Source: Bradyrhizobium valentinum (GTDB lineage Bacteria > Pseudomonadota > Alphaproteobacteria > Rhizobiales > Xanthobacteraceae). From it: DNA of 39,221 bases. Each line of letters begins with the position of its first letter. The first letter of the stretch is position 1. The stretch covers positions 50,300 to 89,520 of the forward strand of contig NZ_LLXX01000236.1 of NCBI RefSeq assembly GCF_001440405.1. Direction: 5' to 3'. The position numbers were made by a program, and so were the translations under genes. Shown here piece after piece: positions 31,252 to 39,221 of this stretch. The notes under the pieces are model-generated. The model was not told where the DNA came from, did no database searches, and was given only the letters and a program-made list of their open reading frames with translations.

Positions 31252-32238
31252 TCAGCCGAGCAATACGACCCCGCCCGGCAGCGAGCGCGCCTGGGCCCCG
31301 AACAATTGCTGAACCTGGAGCACGAAATCCCCGAGCTTGCTGATCTGAAACGTGCCGTTGACGACCCGCTGCTTCAGGTCCGCATTCGTAATGATGATCT
31401 TGCCGGATCGATAGCGATTGACTTCATCCACCACGTCGGCAAGCGTCTGGTCGCGAAAAATCAATAGCCCGCTCTGCCAGGCCGTTACCTGCGCCGGATC
31501 GACCGGGACCGAGACTTCAATTCCGCCAGGCGTATAGGAGACCTGCTCCGCCTGGCCAAGCCGCACCACGCGGCCGCCCTGGGCGACATCCACGCTTCCA
31601 TTCAGACATGTCACCCGGACCATGCCGTCGAGGCAACGCGCCACGAAGTCCGCCTGTTTCGCGGTGATGCGTCCGTTCGCAGCCAGCATGACGAACGGCT
31701 TCGGCGAAGTTCGCATCGCGGCTACCGAGGCTTCGCCGGAAATCAACTCGATCTGCGTTTCGTCGGACGCTGAACGCAGCGCGATGCTGGTCTGGGTGTT
31801 CAGCTCCAGTGATACATCCGGCGTGACCGCGATCTTGCGCTGCTCGCCCTTGCCGGTGCGATAATCGGCAGATAGCTCCTGCAGCGACGGCCAAAGCCCG
31901 AGCGGCGGGCGGACCACCACATAGCCGGCGGCGGCCGCGGCGATCGCACCGCCCAAAAAGGCGCGGCGCGCAAAGACTTTGGACGGCAGCCGTTGCGGGG
32001 CCAGCACCGCGCCTGTGGCATCGGGCCGATCGTCCAGTTCGCCCGCTGCGATACCTGCACGGCGGAAAAGCCGCGCGGCCTTTTTGAAAGCCTCCTCGTG
32101 GGCGGGACTTTGCTCGCGCCAGCGTCGCAGCGCATCGATGTCTGCTCTGGTCGGATCACCCGTCTTGAGCCGGACCACCCAGTCGATGGCCTCGTCCAAA
32201 AGCGCGTTGCGTTCGGATGTGTCGCTCGCCGCGGTCAC
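31252..32238 (-). CDS. FecR-family anti-sigma regulator (FecR2)
   Basis: A 328-residue inner-membrane regulator, paralogue of FecR1, from a GTG at 32238 (an in-frame stop lies two codons upstream). A DUF4880-like N-terminal domain (AIDWVVRLKTG, then RRWREQSPAHEEAFKKAARL, about 12-60) is followed by RRAFLGG at 91-97. One membrane segment (about 94-108) comes next, then PPLGLWPSLQELSADYRTGK, which is nearly the same stretch as in FecR1. The FecR domain contains GEQRKIAVTPDVSLELNTQT. The C-terminal region contains EVNRYRSGKIIITNADL and ends PGGVVLLG. The twin-arginine motif before the helix fits Tat-dependent insertion. It is separated from its sigma factor by 423 bases, unlike the coupled set 1, and sits directly before the tpsB operon. 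Confidence 0.92.
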   Translation of the reverse strand: MTAASDTSERNALLDEAIDWVVRLKTGDPTRADIDALRRWREQSPAHEEAFKKAARLFRRAGIAAGELDDRPDATGAVLAPQRLPSKVFARRAFLGGAIAAAAAGYVVVRPPLGLWPSLQELSADYRTGKGEQRKIAVTPDVSLELNTQTSIALRSASDETQIELISGEASVAAMRTSPKPFVMLAANGRITAKQADFVARCLDGMVRVTCLNGSVDVAQGGRVVRLGQAEQVSYTPGGIEVSVPVDPAQVTAWQSGLLIFRDQTLADVVDEVNRYRSGKIIITNADLKQRVVNGTFQISKLGDFVLQVQQLFGAQARSLPGGVVLLG

Positions 32239-32661
32239 GATTTATCGTCCATCTGCCGCGCTCGCCAAGCCAATGTGCTTAATTGATGGGGCCAATGCCG
32301 TCCGACCTCGATATATAGCCAATTCCTGTCAATTTCGAGCACCTTGATGCGCGCTTCGACGATCGGATGATCGGTTGCTCCACGATACGCTCGCTGAACA
32401 GGAAGCGACGATCCACGCCCCCTGCGCTGGCTGCAACAGACCTCGCTTCAACGGCCCGCGTCATTCCCTCGGAACTTCCCATCCAGCTTGCCGCCGCGGT
32501 GCCGTTACATGGCATCTACTCGATAGACGACTGGGAAGCGGCTATCCCGAAGAAAAACTGCAACGAAACGACGCGTCGCTCAAATTTGTTCGCTTATTGT
32601 CCAATGCCGCCCCGGCTCGCTCCAGAACGTGCATCGATCGCGACGTTTCGGCACCAATCGA
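32239..32661. other. 423-base gap between sigma 2 and fecR2
   Basis: I find no gene or RNA motif here. Short frames on both strands lack recognisable sequence and ribosome-binding sites. Sigma and fecR genes of this type are usually adjacent, so the gap probably carries a separate promoter for fecR2 or is the remains of a lost gene. Confidence 0.4.
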
Positions 32662-33204
32662 TCACGATCGGGGACGCGGGCCGCCGAGGCGGCGGTGCAA
32701 AGTGTGGTCAAGGCTGTCGGCACAGTGGCCAAGTGCCAGCTTCAGATCGCTTTCGACGGTGCGGATACTCACCTGAAGCCGCGCCGCGACATCGCGCGCC
32801 GACTGGCCTTCAATGGAGATACTGCGGAGCACTTCCCGCGGCCGCGGCGGCAATTCGGCCAGCGCCCGCTTGAAGGCTTCAATCTCCGATCGCGCTTCAA
32901 CTATTCTCGCCGGATCGGGGTCCTCGTCGCAAACGTCCAGCAGCGCATCGATCTCCGACGAACTCACGCGATAGCTTTGGGCCTTTTGCCGGTCCTTCGC
33001 GATATTGATGGCGGTGCGGAATATGTAGTCGGTCGGACTGCGAACCGGCACCGCGTCGGTCACGCGATCCAGCCGCAAAAATGTCTCGTGCAGAGCGTCG
33101 TGGGCAAAATCCGACGATCCGAGGCGACGTGTCAGCTTCCTGATCAGCCCGTCGTAGTTTTCGACCAACTGTCCACGCAGCCGAATTCGATTGCTGTCAC
33201 CCAC
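32662..33204 (-). CDS. ECF (FecI-like) RNA polymerase sigma factor (sigma 2)
   Basis: A 180-residue sigma-70 family protein, paralogue of sigma 1, starting at a GTG with an in-frame stop six codons upstream. Region 2 shows DFAHDALHETFLRLDRV and RSPTDYIFRTAINIAKDR. Region 4 shows LPPRPREVLRSISIEGQ and an HTH in VAARLQVSIRTVESDLKLA. An acidic linker (ALLDVCDEDPDP) separates them. Its length is normal. It follows tonB2 by 188 bases and probably pairs with FecR2 downstream. Likely targets are the tpsB operon and/or FHA2; no promoter match could be fixed by eye. Confidence 0.93.
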   Translation of the reverse strand: MGDSNRIRLRGQLVENYDGLIRKLTRRLGSSDFAHDALHETFLRLDRVTDAVPVRSPTDYIFRTAINIAKDRQKAQSYRVSSSEIDALLDVCDEDPDPARIVEARSEIEAFKRALAELPPRPREVLRSISIEGQSARDVAARLQVSIRTVESDLKLALGHCADSLDHTLHRRLGGPRPRS

Positions 33205-33392
33205 GTTGCGCAGGCCCCAAACACATTACCATCGTTCCCGCTCGCCCCCCGACGATCAGGAGGTCGTAGCGGCGCTGAACTACACATTTATGACGAAAGG
33301 AAATACCACCTGCGAGAGAACATCAGACACCAGTTCGCGTAATCAACGGTGATCTCGCCAACAGACCTGTTCAACTCCGCGACTAGGAGTGG

Positions 33393-34127
33393 TCAGGACG
33401 GATCGAACACTAGTTGCACGTGAATGTTCAGACGCTCGGGCAATTCGGGAGGTATAGGCGGCAGGGGCTGCGCCCGGCGGATCGTCTCCATCGCCTCCTT
33501 GTCGAGCAAGGTCTGGCCAGAACTCGTTCTGACCCAGACGCCGAGAAGCTTGCCGTCCCTACTCATCGAGAACTGCGTATCGACCTTTCCCTGCAGACGC
33601 AGCGCACGGGCTGCGTTCGGGTAACGCTGATATTGCGCGACGTGACGCAGCAGCGCCTGCTGGAATTTTGCGGCCGCGCTGTCCGCTGGCCCGCTTATCG
33701 CCGATGGCGCCGACAGAATATTCGACGGCGGCGCTTCTGCAGGCGAGAACGCTCGCGGAACAGGAACGGGTTCATCCGAGGTCGATGGGCTCGGCTCCTT
33801 CGGGGATATGTCGGTACGGCTGGTGACGTCTTGTGCGCTCGAATGCGACGTCGAAGCGGTGACGATCGGCGCAGCATCAGGGCGCGGAAGCAGATGAACC
33901 TGCACGACCGAGGCCTGCTGCTGGCCCATCGAACCTGACGGCGTTTGCAGCCTGATCCAGTACACGCCGCCGACGAGCAGCAGCGTCGCCAGTGCCGGCA
34001 CCGTGAAAAGCCGCAAGATTTCTCCCGACGACCACGTTCCGGGCTCGTCCTCATAGGGTGGCAATGTGCCCGGCGGCAGCGATGCCGCGCCCTTCTGATT
34101 TCGTCTCTGGATCTCGTCGAAGCTCAT
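33393..34127 (-). CDS. tonB: TonB energy transducer, canonical C-terminus (TonB2)
   Basis: A 244-residue inner-membrane protein whose ATG overlaps the STN2 stop (ATGA). A cytoplasmic N-terminus of about 36 residues is followed by one membrane helix (about 38-57, FTVPALATLLLVGGVYWI). A Ser/Pro-rich periplasmic linker comes next, then a textbook TonB C-terminal domain (about 155-244): RYPNAARALRLQGKVDTQFS, then GVWVRTSSGQTLLDKEA and RRAQPLPPIPPELP. This domain is closer to classical TonB than that of TonB1. It has no ExbB/ExbD of its own nearby and would have to use the pair encoded 5 kb downstream. Its pairing with an STN protein suggests a signalling role. Confidence 0.93.
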   Translation of the reverse strand: MSFDEIQRRNQKGAASLPPGTLPPYEDEPGTWSSGEILRLFTVPALATLLLVGGVYWIRLQTPSGSMGQQQASVVQVHLLPRPDAAPIVTASTSHSSAQDVTSRTDISPKEPSPSTSDEPVPVPRAFSPAEAPPSNILSAPSAISGPADSAAAKFQQALLRHVAQYQRYPNAARALRLQGKVDTQFSMSRDGKLLGVWVRTSSGQTLLDKEAMETIRRAQPLPPIPPELPERLNIHVQLVFDPS

Positions 34128-34969
34128 TGCAGTGATCTTACGACGATGACGACGCGGACCGGCTGCGGCGTGTTCGCCGGCGTCGGCCGGCTGACCGTCA
34201 CGCCACGCAGCGCCGTCGCAACGGCCGCGTCGCGGTCACGATCGCCTGTCGACCGAAATAATTCCGTTCGCTCGATCGTCCGCGCGGAATCGATCCAGAG
34301 ATCAAGCACGGCACGGTAGCTGCCGTCCCGTGTCCTTGGATTTTTTCGAAGGGCGTTCTGAATATCCATCTGCAGCCTTTGGCTGAAATCCTGCAGCCCG
34401 GCGGCGTCGTCGCTCGTCCCGCGCACCCGCAACGTTCCCAAGGACAGGCTTGACGATCCCAGCGGGATGCCAGGGGGCGTATAATTGACACCCTCTGCAG
34501 ATGGAAGAGCGAGTGTAATCGCGTCGGGACGGATGTAGCGAACCTTTAGATCGGTTTCTGCCAGCAGCAGATTGAGTGCGGCATCGGCGGTGAACGCTCC
34601 TTCAACGGCGCCCGACGTCCGGCCGACGGCAGAGTTGCTCTCGTAGAGCACTTGAATGCCGGTCGCCTGCCCGTAGGCCTGCAAAGCGCCGGCGAGCGGT
34701 TGGCGCGGGATGTTGAATGCGATCAGTTCGCCCGCTTTGGCGACCTGGCGATCCTCTGCCTCGGCGGCGTAGATGCCAGCCATCAGCAATACCGCATATG
34801 CCACCACAAGGAATTTTCGACTCCTTCGATGGTCGCTTGATCCGATTGCGCTTCCATATCGCGCCAAATGCCGTCTCAAACGTCGAAGCGCTGCAACGCG
34901 ATCGTCACCCGGACGAAAAACTGAACGGCCGCCCCTCGCCTTGACGACATATGATACAATTGCCTGCAT
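34124..34969 (-). CDS. STN-domain protein with TonB-C-terminus-like domain (STN2)
   Basis: A 281-residue exported protein, paralogue of STN1. The ATG at 34969 gives a long basic N-terminus (about 50 residues) before a hydrophobic signal/anchor (about 53-68, FLVVAYAVLLMAGIYAAEA), so the true start may be a later GTG. Residues 83-158 form an STN domain (FNIPRQPLAGALQAYGQATG, then AVEGAFTADAALNLLLAETD). Residues about 190-279 repeat the TonB-C-like layout of STN1 (YRAVLDLWIDSARTIERTEL, then ATALRGVTVSRPTP). As with STN1 there is no plug or barrel, so it is not a TonB-dependent receptor. It overlaps tonB2, and sigma 2/FecR2 follow, which marks it as the input arm of signalling set 2. Confidence 0.85.
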   Translation of the reverse strand: MQAIVSYVVKARGGRSVFRPGDDRVAALRRLRRHLARYGSAIGSSDHRRSRKFLVVAYAVLLMAGIYAAEAEDRQVAKAGELIAFNIPRQPLAGALQAYGQATGIQVLYESNSAVGRTSGAVEGAFTADAALNLLLAETDLKVRYIRPDAITLALPSAEGVNYTPPGIPLGSSSLSLGTLRVRGTSDDAAGLQDFSQRLQMDIQNALRKNPRTRDGSYRAVLDLWIDSARTIERTELFRSTGDRDRDAAVATALRGVTVSRPTPANTPQPVRVVIVVRSLQ

Positions 34970-35300
34970 AGCGCTGCTTTAAATCGGCCAATACCCGTAC
35001 CAATGCCTGCCCCGCCTACGCGATCTATAGCCAGCGACTTTTCGTCGACATGCCTAGAATCGTTGACGGCAGTGGTACAAGCGACAGCGTCCTTTATATC
35101 GTTTATGTGACAGCTATCTCATCGGCTCAGTTCGATTTGCGCGCGGTTGAGCCGCTCCGCCGATAACCAAGCCCGGTCAGACGCCCGCAGCCGGCCGCCA
35201 GGATGGCGAGCTGAAATCCTGGCCCGCCATCGATGATCGCAAACCGACCTGAGCTCAAGATGATCACCGCATCAACCTTGGAGCACAGAGCTATTCGTCA
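34970..35300. other. 331-base intergenic region between FHA2 and STN2
   Basis: No gene is seen. The region holds two clear dyads, an eight-base perfect stem at 35197-35223 and a seven-base stem CGGCTCA/TGAGCCG at 35123-35154 with an 18-base loop. It must contain the promoter of the STN2-tonB2 operon. I could not pick a convincing -35/-10 pair. Confidence 0.5.
35197..35223 (-). terminator. Perfect inverted repeat downstream of FHA2
   Basis: GCCAGGAT and ATCCTGGC form a perfect eight-base stem with an 11-base loop, 77 bases past the FHA2 stop. There is no T-run after it on the minus strand, so factor-dependent termination or 3'-end protection is more likely than intrinsic termination. Confidence 0.4.
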
Positions 35301-38300
35301 TTATTGCCGTTCGGAAAGTTTGCGCTTTTCCTCTCCGGTGAGACCATCCATGTCCGTGTCGGTGAGAGGTCCGTAGCCCACCACCTTGATTGGGGCCGCT
35401 GGATTGTAGTTACTCCGGTCGTTGCTTCGATCGCGTTGCTCTTCTTCGTTACCGCCGAAGCCGAGCACCTCGACGATGATGATAGAGGGCTGGCCCGAGC
35501 TTGTGGGTTCTGTCGCAGGCGCCACCTGTTGTGCGGCACCGGCCGTGTTGGAGGCGGCCATGAGCGCGCCGGTATCGGTCTTGCTGGTCGGCACCCCAAC
35601 AGACGTACCGCCCACCTGGATATTGTCGGCGCCGCGGATTTCCAGCGCGGCGATCACGAGATTGCCCGACACGCGAATGCCGGCATCGCCTGCGTCCACG
35701 CGGCCGCGCGGCGCGATCAGGCTCACGTCGCCCGGCTCCTGATCGGCGCCCGTGATCAGGGTGCCAATGCCGCTGCCGGTCGCCTCGCCGGTTAATTCGG
35801 TCGTGAAGGTACCGCTGGCCGCATCGAAGATGACCCGCGGCGGCGGCGCGAGCAGCGCCGTCTTGGCACCCTTGCCGGCGTCAATATCGCCGTTCGACGA
35901 CCAGATCAGGATGTCGCCGCCGTGCAGCGTGAACACGCGCGAGGAGTTAACCGTCATGCTGCCGTCGAGGAAGATGCGGACGTCGCCGCCGCGCACGGTG
36001 GTGACGCCGAGCCGATCGGGCGTCTTGGAATTAGCCTGGACGATCGGCCGGCCGAGGCTGTTGAGCTGGAGTGATCGCGGCCGCACTGTCTGCCCGGCAT
36101 CGATGCGACCGCCCGGAGCCAGGATGTCGATACCGCCGCCCTGCACAGTTTTGACTTGGCTGTAGATCATTGACAGGTCGCCGTCATAGCTCTCAGGCAC
36201 GGCCGGGTACAAAACGGCGATCGCGTCATAGCCGGCATTGTAGTTCTTCGACACTGCAGCCTCTTTGCCCACCGCAGCGAGTTCCTGATAGAAGATCGTG
36301 CGAATGAAGGCATGTCGGACGCCGTCCGGGAGCGCGCCGAATTCGGCCCAAGCCTGCTCCTCGTTAAGCGCACTGTTACCGGTTCGCTCGCGCATGAAGG
36401 CCAGAAGATCTCCGGCATAGTGCCGCGCCACGCTGCCGGCAGAAGTCGGATCGATATAGGCGGCCGCGAAAGCAGCGTAGTCCGGCCCCTTGGCGCCGGC
36501 GCCAAGAGTGAGCGCGATGCTCGCGCCTTGGTTGGCCGGCAGATACGAGTTCATCTGGTTACCGATGGTCTCGATACCGTGGGCGTCGAACAGATTGAGA
36601 TGCCGCCCGGCAGTGACGTCGAGCAACCCGGGTCCGCCCAGGATGATGGTGGTGCCAACGTTGCGGCCGCCGGACGGGTCGACCAGCACGCCGCCCGTCT
36701 GTATCGGCGCCCGCCGGCCGATATCGCGCCCGGCGCGGATGACGGTTGTGTGCTCGGCCGTAAAGTGCTGGCCGACGAAGTTCAGGTCGACGATGTCGAG
36801 CCCGGCCCGAATGGAGGCGGGCTTGGGCGAGAAGAAGGTTGGCCCGAACAGGATGCTGCCGTCGCGGGCATAGATGCGCACCGGGTCGGTGTCGTCAGCG
36901 CGGTAGCGGTTGGCCGCGTGCGACATGGAACGATCGGAGCCGGCCTTGCCGTTTTTCGGCTCCGACCGCTCGAACAGGCGGAACAGGACATCCTTCTCGA
37001 AGTCCTTGGCCGGGCGGAAGACGTTGGCCAAAAGGTCAGGGTCGGCGTCGGAGACAGCGAAGTTGCCGTCATTTTCGACGGGGTGAGTATGGTAGCTCAT
37101 CCGCTGAAGGTCGACAGATCCTGCCGCGAACAGGCTCAGGTTGCCGTTGCGTGCCGGCAACAACGTCATGCTGCCGTAATTCCGATTAGGTCCCTCGGAC
37201 CATGGCATCCCGGTCGAGATATCGCCGCCGAAGGCAACGGCCTCGACGGTGCCGGGCCAGAACTGGAAGGCTTCTGCAAATTTCGCATTCGGCACGGAGG
37301 AATTCAGACTATTGCGCAGGTCATAGAGACTGGTTTTCGGGCTGGTCCCGGGAAGAATCTGGGGGTCAGCGAGAAGATTCAAGAAGCTCGACCCGGCTGA
37401 AAGCTCAGCCGCCGTCGTCATCGTAGCGAGGCGGATATCGCCGCCGTTGGAGCGGACGGCTAGCGCGCTCCGGTCGGTATAGGTCGAGAAATAGGACTGG
37501 TCGCCGAAAGACCCGGGGCTAATCCTGAGCAGGGTGGAATTGAAGACGGAGCCGATCATGACGTCGCCGCGGGCGGCGATGTCGATCCGGGCATCGGCCA
37601 GGGCGATGACGTTGTCGAAGCGCATGCCACCGGTCAGCCAGGCCGTGCCCATGGCGCCACCCACCTGGAATGTGCCGGTTCCCTGGCCGACATAAACAAT
37701 CGCGCCGGTGACATCACCGCCGGTGCGCACCGAAAGGTCGCCGCCCCCATAGAGCTTAAGCGCCGCATCGGTTGGCGTGACGGCTGGCGCCAGGGTCGTG
37801 CCGTCGCCGGCCGCAAGCCAGCCGCTGTGCGGCACGGCGAGCGTCATGTTGTCCACACGTCCGCCCGCACTGACAGCCAAGTCGCCGCCGCCAAGCGCGC
37901 CGACGCCCTGCTTGAAACGGCCGTAGTCGACCGCCCAGGCGGTGTTGAGGATGCGTCCGCCGGACGCGACGAAACCCGTGCCGTCGTTGGTCAACTGACC
38001 TTGTCGCATCAGCCAGTCCGCGACGAACTGGGTCCCGGTGTGCGGCTCTGCGGGGCCATAATTCGGAAGCCAGGATGACCAGAAGCAAGCGGGAGCTTCC
38101 GCGGCATCCCGGCAGCCCCAGCCCATATCGCGCGGCGCGCCCATGATATCTCCCTGCGCCGTGAGGTTGAGATCGCCGCCCCCCTCGGCGAAGCTCGCGC
38201 TGTTGGTGAAGCCGGTGGCGAGCACGACCCGTCCTGGCCCGCTGAGCTTGCCGGCGGTGTAAACGATGGCCGACGGCCGATTGTAGGTGTCGAACGTCGG

Positions 38301-39221
38301 ATCGTCCGGGTCGGCAACGAGCAGCCAGTCCCGATAGGCAGCATGGGGGGCTCCTCTGCTATTGATCGCCTGGGTGATCTCGATCATCCGCGTCGGATCG
38401 TTGGGATCCTGGAGCATGATCACCTTGCCCGGGGTGAACACGATGTCGCGTCCGGCCACGACATCGATGTCGCCGGTGCCGGTGCGGACAACCACGTCGG
38501 TCGCCAGCACGACATTGCCTGAGCCGTCGGGCAGGCTGAACAGCGGAGCGACCGCCAAGGGATCGGCGGAGGTAAGATCCGCGCCGCCGATCAGCCCGTA
38601 GGACCAACTGTCGTCCGCTCGCAGCGTCCCGCGCATGTTCAGAGGAACTGCGCTGTTATCCCAGGTAGGGTTCCTGGTGTTGCCCTCCCAGCCGTACCCG
38701 TCAAAGCCGTCGTTGATCGACTTGTTGATCTTAAGATCGCCGGCGGCGCGCAACGTGAGCACGCCGACATCCCCGCCCGGGCGCTTGCCGGCGAGATCGA
38801 GATCCTCAGCCACCGTCATGTCGCCCGACGAGCGGAATTCGATGCCCGACACGAGATGGAAATTGGCATCGCCCGTCCGTCCAAGACGGGAGAGGATGGC
38901 ACCTTTCTCCGCCGCCATGAACGTTTCGGCATCGGTGAGTGCAGCATTGAGCGTCGCTGCGTTGAGATTGGTGATGCCATCATAGACCCACACCGCCTCG
39001 GCATCGACGCGCTCGGCGCCGACGAAGCTGCCCGATGCATCGGCGAGGCGGAAGCCTGATGTCGCCGTGTCGCGGCCGGCGCGCAGGTGGATGCGCCCGC
39101 CGCGTGTCGCGCCGGTAACGTTGATGACGGCGCCGGACTCGAAGGCCAGCGCACCCGACCCGGCAATGAGATCGACGCGCCCGCCGCGCCCTGCCGCGCC
39201 TTGCGCTGTGATCGACGCGCC
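35301..39221 (-). CDS. Second filamentous haemagglutinin-like protein (FHA2, N-terminus beyond window)
   Basis: The frame is open from the right window edge to a TAA at 35301, giving 1,306 residues of the C-terminal part. The sequence parallels the last ~1,400 residues of FHA1. VLTLRAAGDLKINKSINDG matches VLTLRAGGNLVLNGSISDG, GVGALGGGDLAVSAGG matches GVGALGGGNVDISAGG, and DGDIDAGKGAK-type and SGIGT stretches near the end also match. The tail PSIIIVEVLGFGG is nearly the same in both. Unlike cysteine-free FHA1, it has two cysteines close together (GWGCRDAAEAPACFWSSW), which could form a loop disulphide. The signal peptide and TPS domain lie outside the window, so export by the TpsB here is assumed. 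The gene lies upstream of the STN2-tonB2 pair in the same direction. Confidence 0.93.
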   Translation of the reverse strand, partial: GASITAQGAAGRGGRVDLIAGSGALAFESGAVINVTGATRGGRIHLRAGRDTATSGFRLADASGSFVGAERVDAEAVWVYDGITNLNAATLNAALTDAETFMAAEKGAILSRLGRTGDANFHLVSGIEFRSSGDMTVAEDLDLAGKRPGGDVGVLTLRAAGDLKINKSINDGFDGYGWEGNTRNPTWDNSAVPLNMRGTLRADDSWSYGLIGGADLTSADPLAVAPLFSLPDGSGNVVLATDVVVRTGTGDIDVVAGRDIVFTPGKVIMLQDPNDPTRMIEITQAINSRGAPHAAYRDWLLVADPDDPTFDTYNRPSAIVYTAGKLSGPGRVVLATGFTNSASFAEGGGDLNLTAQGDIMGAPRDMGWGCRDAAEAPACFWSSWLPNYGPAEPHTGTQFVADWLMRQGQLTNDGTGFVASGGRILNTAWAVDYGRFKQGVGALGGGDLAVSAGGRVDNMTLAVPHSGWLAAGDGTTLAPAVTPTDAALKLYGGGDLSVRTGGDVTGAIVYVGQGTGTFQVGGAMGTAWLTGGMRFDNVIALADARIDIAARGDVMIGSVFNSTLLRISPGSFGDQSYFSTYTDRSALAVRSNGGDIRLATMTTAAELSAGSSFLNLLADPQILPGTSPKTSLYDLRNSLNSSVPNAKFAEAFQFWPGTVEAVAFGGDISTGMPWSEGPNRNYGSMTLLPARNGNLSLFAAGSVDLQRMSYHTHPVENDGNFAVSDADPDLLANVFRPAKDFEKDVLFRLFERSEPKNGKAGSDRSMSHAANRYRADDTDPVRIYARDGSILFGPTFFSPKPASIRAGLDIVDLNFVGQHFTAEHTTVIRAGRDIGRRAPIQTGGVLVDPSGGRNVGTTIILGGPGLLDVTAGRHLNLFDAHGIETIGNQMNSYLPANQGASIALTLGAGAKGPDYAAFAAAYIDPTSAGSVARHYAGDLLAFMRERTGNSALNEEQAWAEFGALPDGVRHAFIRTIFYQELAAVGKEAAVSKNYNAGYDAIAVLYPAVPESYDGDLSMIYSQVKTVQGGGIDILAPGGRIDAGQTVRPRSLQLNSLGRPIVQANSKTPDRLGVTTVRGGDVRIFLDGSMTVNSSRVFTLHGGDILIWSSNGDIDAGKGAKTALLAPPPRVIFDAASGTFTTELTGEATGSGIGTLITGADQEPGDVSLIAPRGRVDAGDAGIRVSGNLVIAALEIRGADNIQVGGTSVGVPTSKTDTGALMAASNTAGAAQQVAPATEPTSSGQPSIIIVEVLGFGGNEEEQRDRSNDRSNYNPAAPIKVVGYGPLTDTDMDGLTGEEKRKLSERQ
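35452..35482 (-). repeat. 31-base exact repeat in the FHA2 tail (copy 2)
   Basis: Identical to 5310-5340 in FHA1, and encodes the IIVEVLGFGG core of the shared tail. The flanking codons differ, so this block is conserved beyond the rest of the two genes. Confidence 0.9.

Noticed and set aside
36312..37400. 362-residue plus-strand frame opposite FHA2
   Set aside because: Same antisense effect over a repetitive high-GC gene.

Overview
The window reads like a high-GC alphaproteobacterium of the Bradyrhizobium/Rhodopseudomonas type. This is inferred from the gene families, the base composition and a textbook FixK/FNR box, not from a marker gene. Almost all coding sequence is on the minus strand.

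Left end (1-3.9 kb): an anaerobic fermentation locus. pflA (cut by the window edge) and pflB form an operon read leftwards from a perfect FixK/FNR palindrome at 2854-2867. On the other side of the box lies a decayed phosphate acetyltransferase 5' part fused to the C-terminal helix-turn-helix end of a CRP/FNR-type regulator. An apparently intact 63-residue gene follows.

Boundary (3.9-5.1 kb): about 1.2 kb of non-coding or decayed DNA. It holds the 3' end of a tRNA, a second copy of its T-arm sequence, and a frameshifted core-binding part of a tyrosine integrase. These are the usual scars of an island junction. The base of the large cluster starts immediately beyond.

Main region (5.1-39.2 kb, all minus strand): a self-contained two-partner-secretion supercluster. 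In transcription order it contains: a large filamentous haemagglutinin-like protein (FHA2, N-terminus outside the window); an STN protein and a canonical TonB; an ECF sigma factor and a FecR anti-sigma regulator; then a long, tightly coupled run of TpsB (FhaC/ShlB-type) transporter, ExbB fused to a periplasmic DUF2341+LamG module, ExbD, an unknown protein, a second TonB, a porin, a coiled-coil protein, a parvulin-type prolyl isomerase, a YbjN protein, a TonB-C-terminus-like protein, a lytic transglycosylase and a small secreted repeat protein. A second STN-sigma-FecR set follows, and last a 3,970-residue cysteine-free haemagglutinin (FHA1).

How it may work (inference): the TpsB pore exports one or both giant beta-helical proteins. 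A dedicated ExbB/ExbD/TonB motor, unusual for two-partner secretion, supplies energy or a signal across the envelope. The isomerase, transglycosylase and porin help assembly. Two FecI/FecR-like switches take their input from stand-alone STN proteins instead of from TonB-dependent receptors. The two haemagglutinins share a near-identical C-terminal tail, a candidate recognition or anchoring signal.
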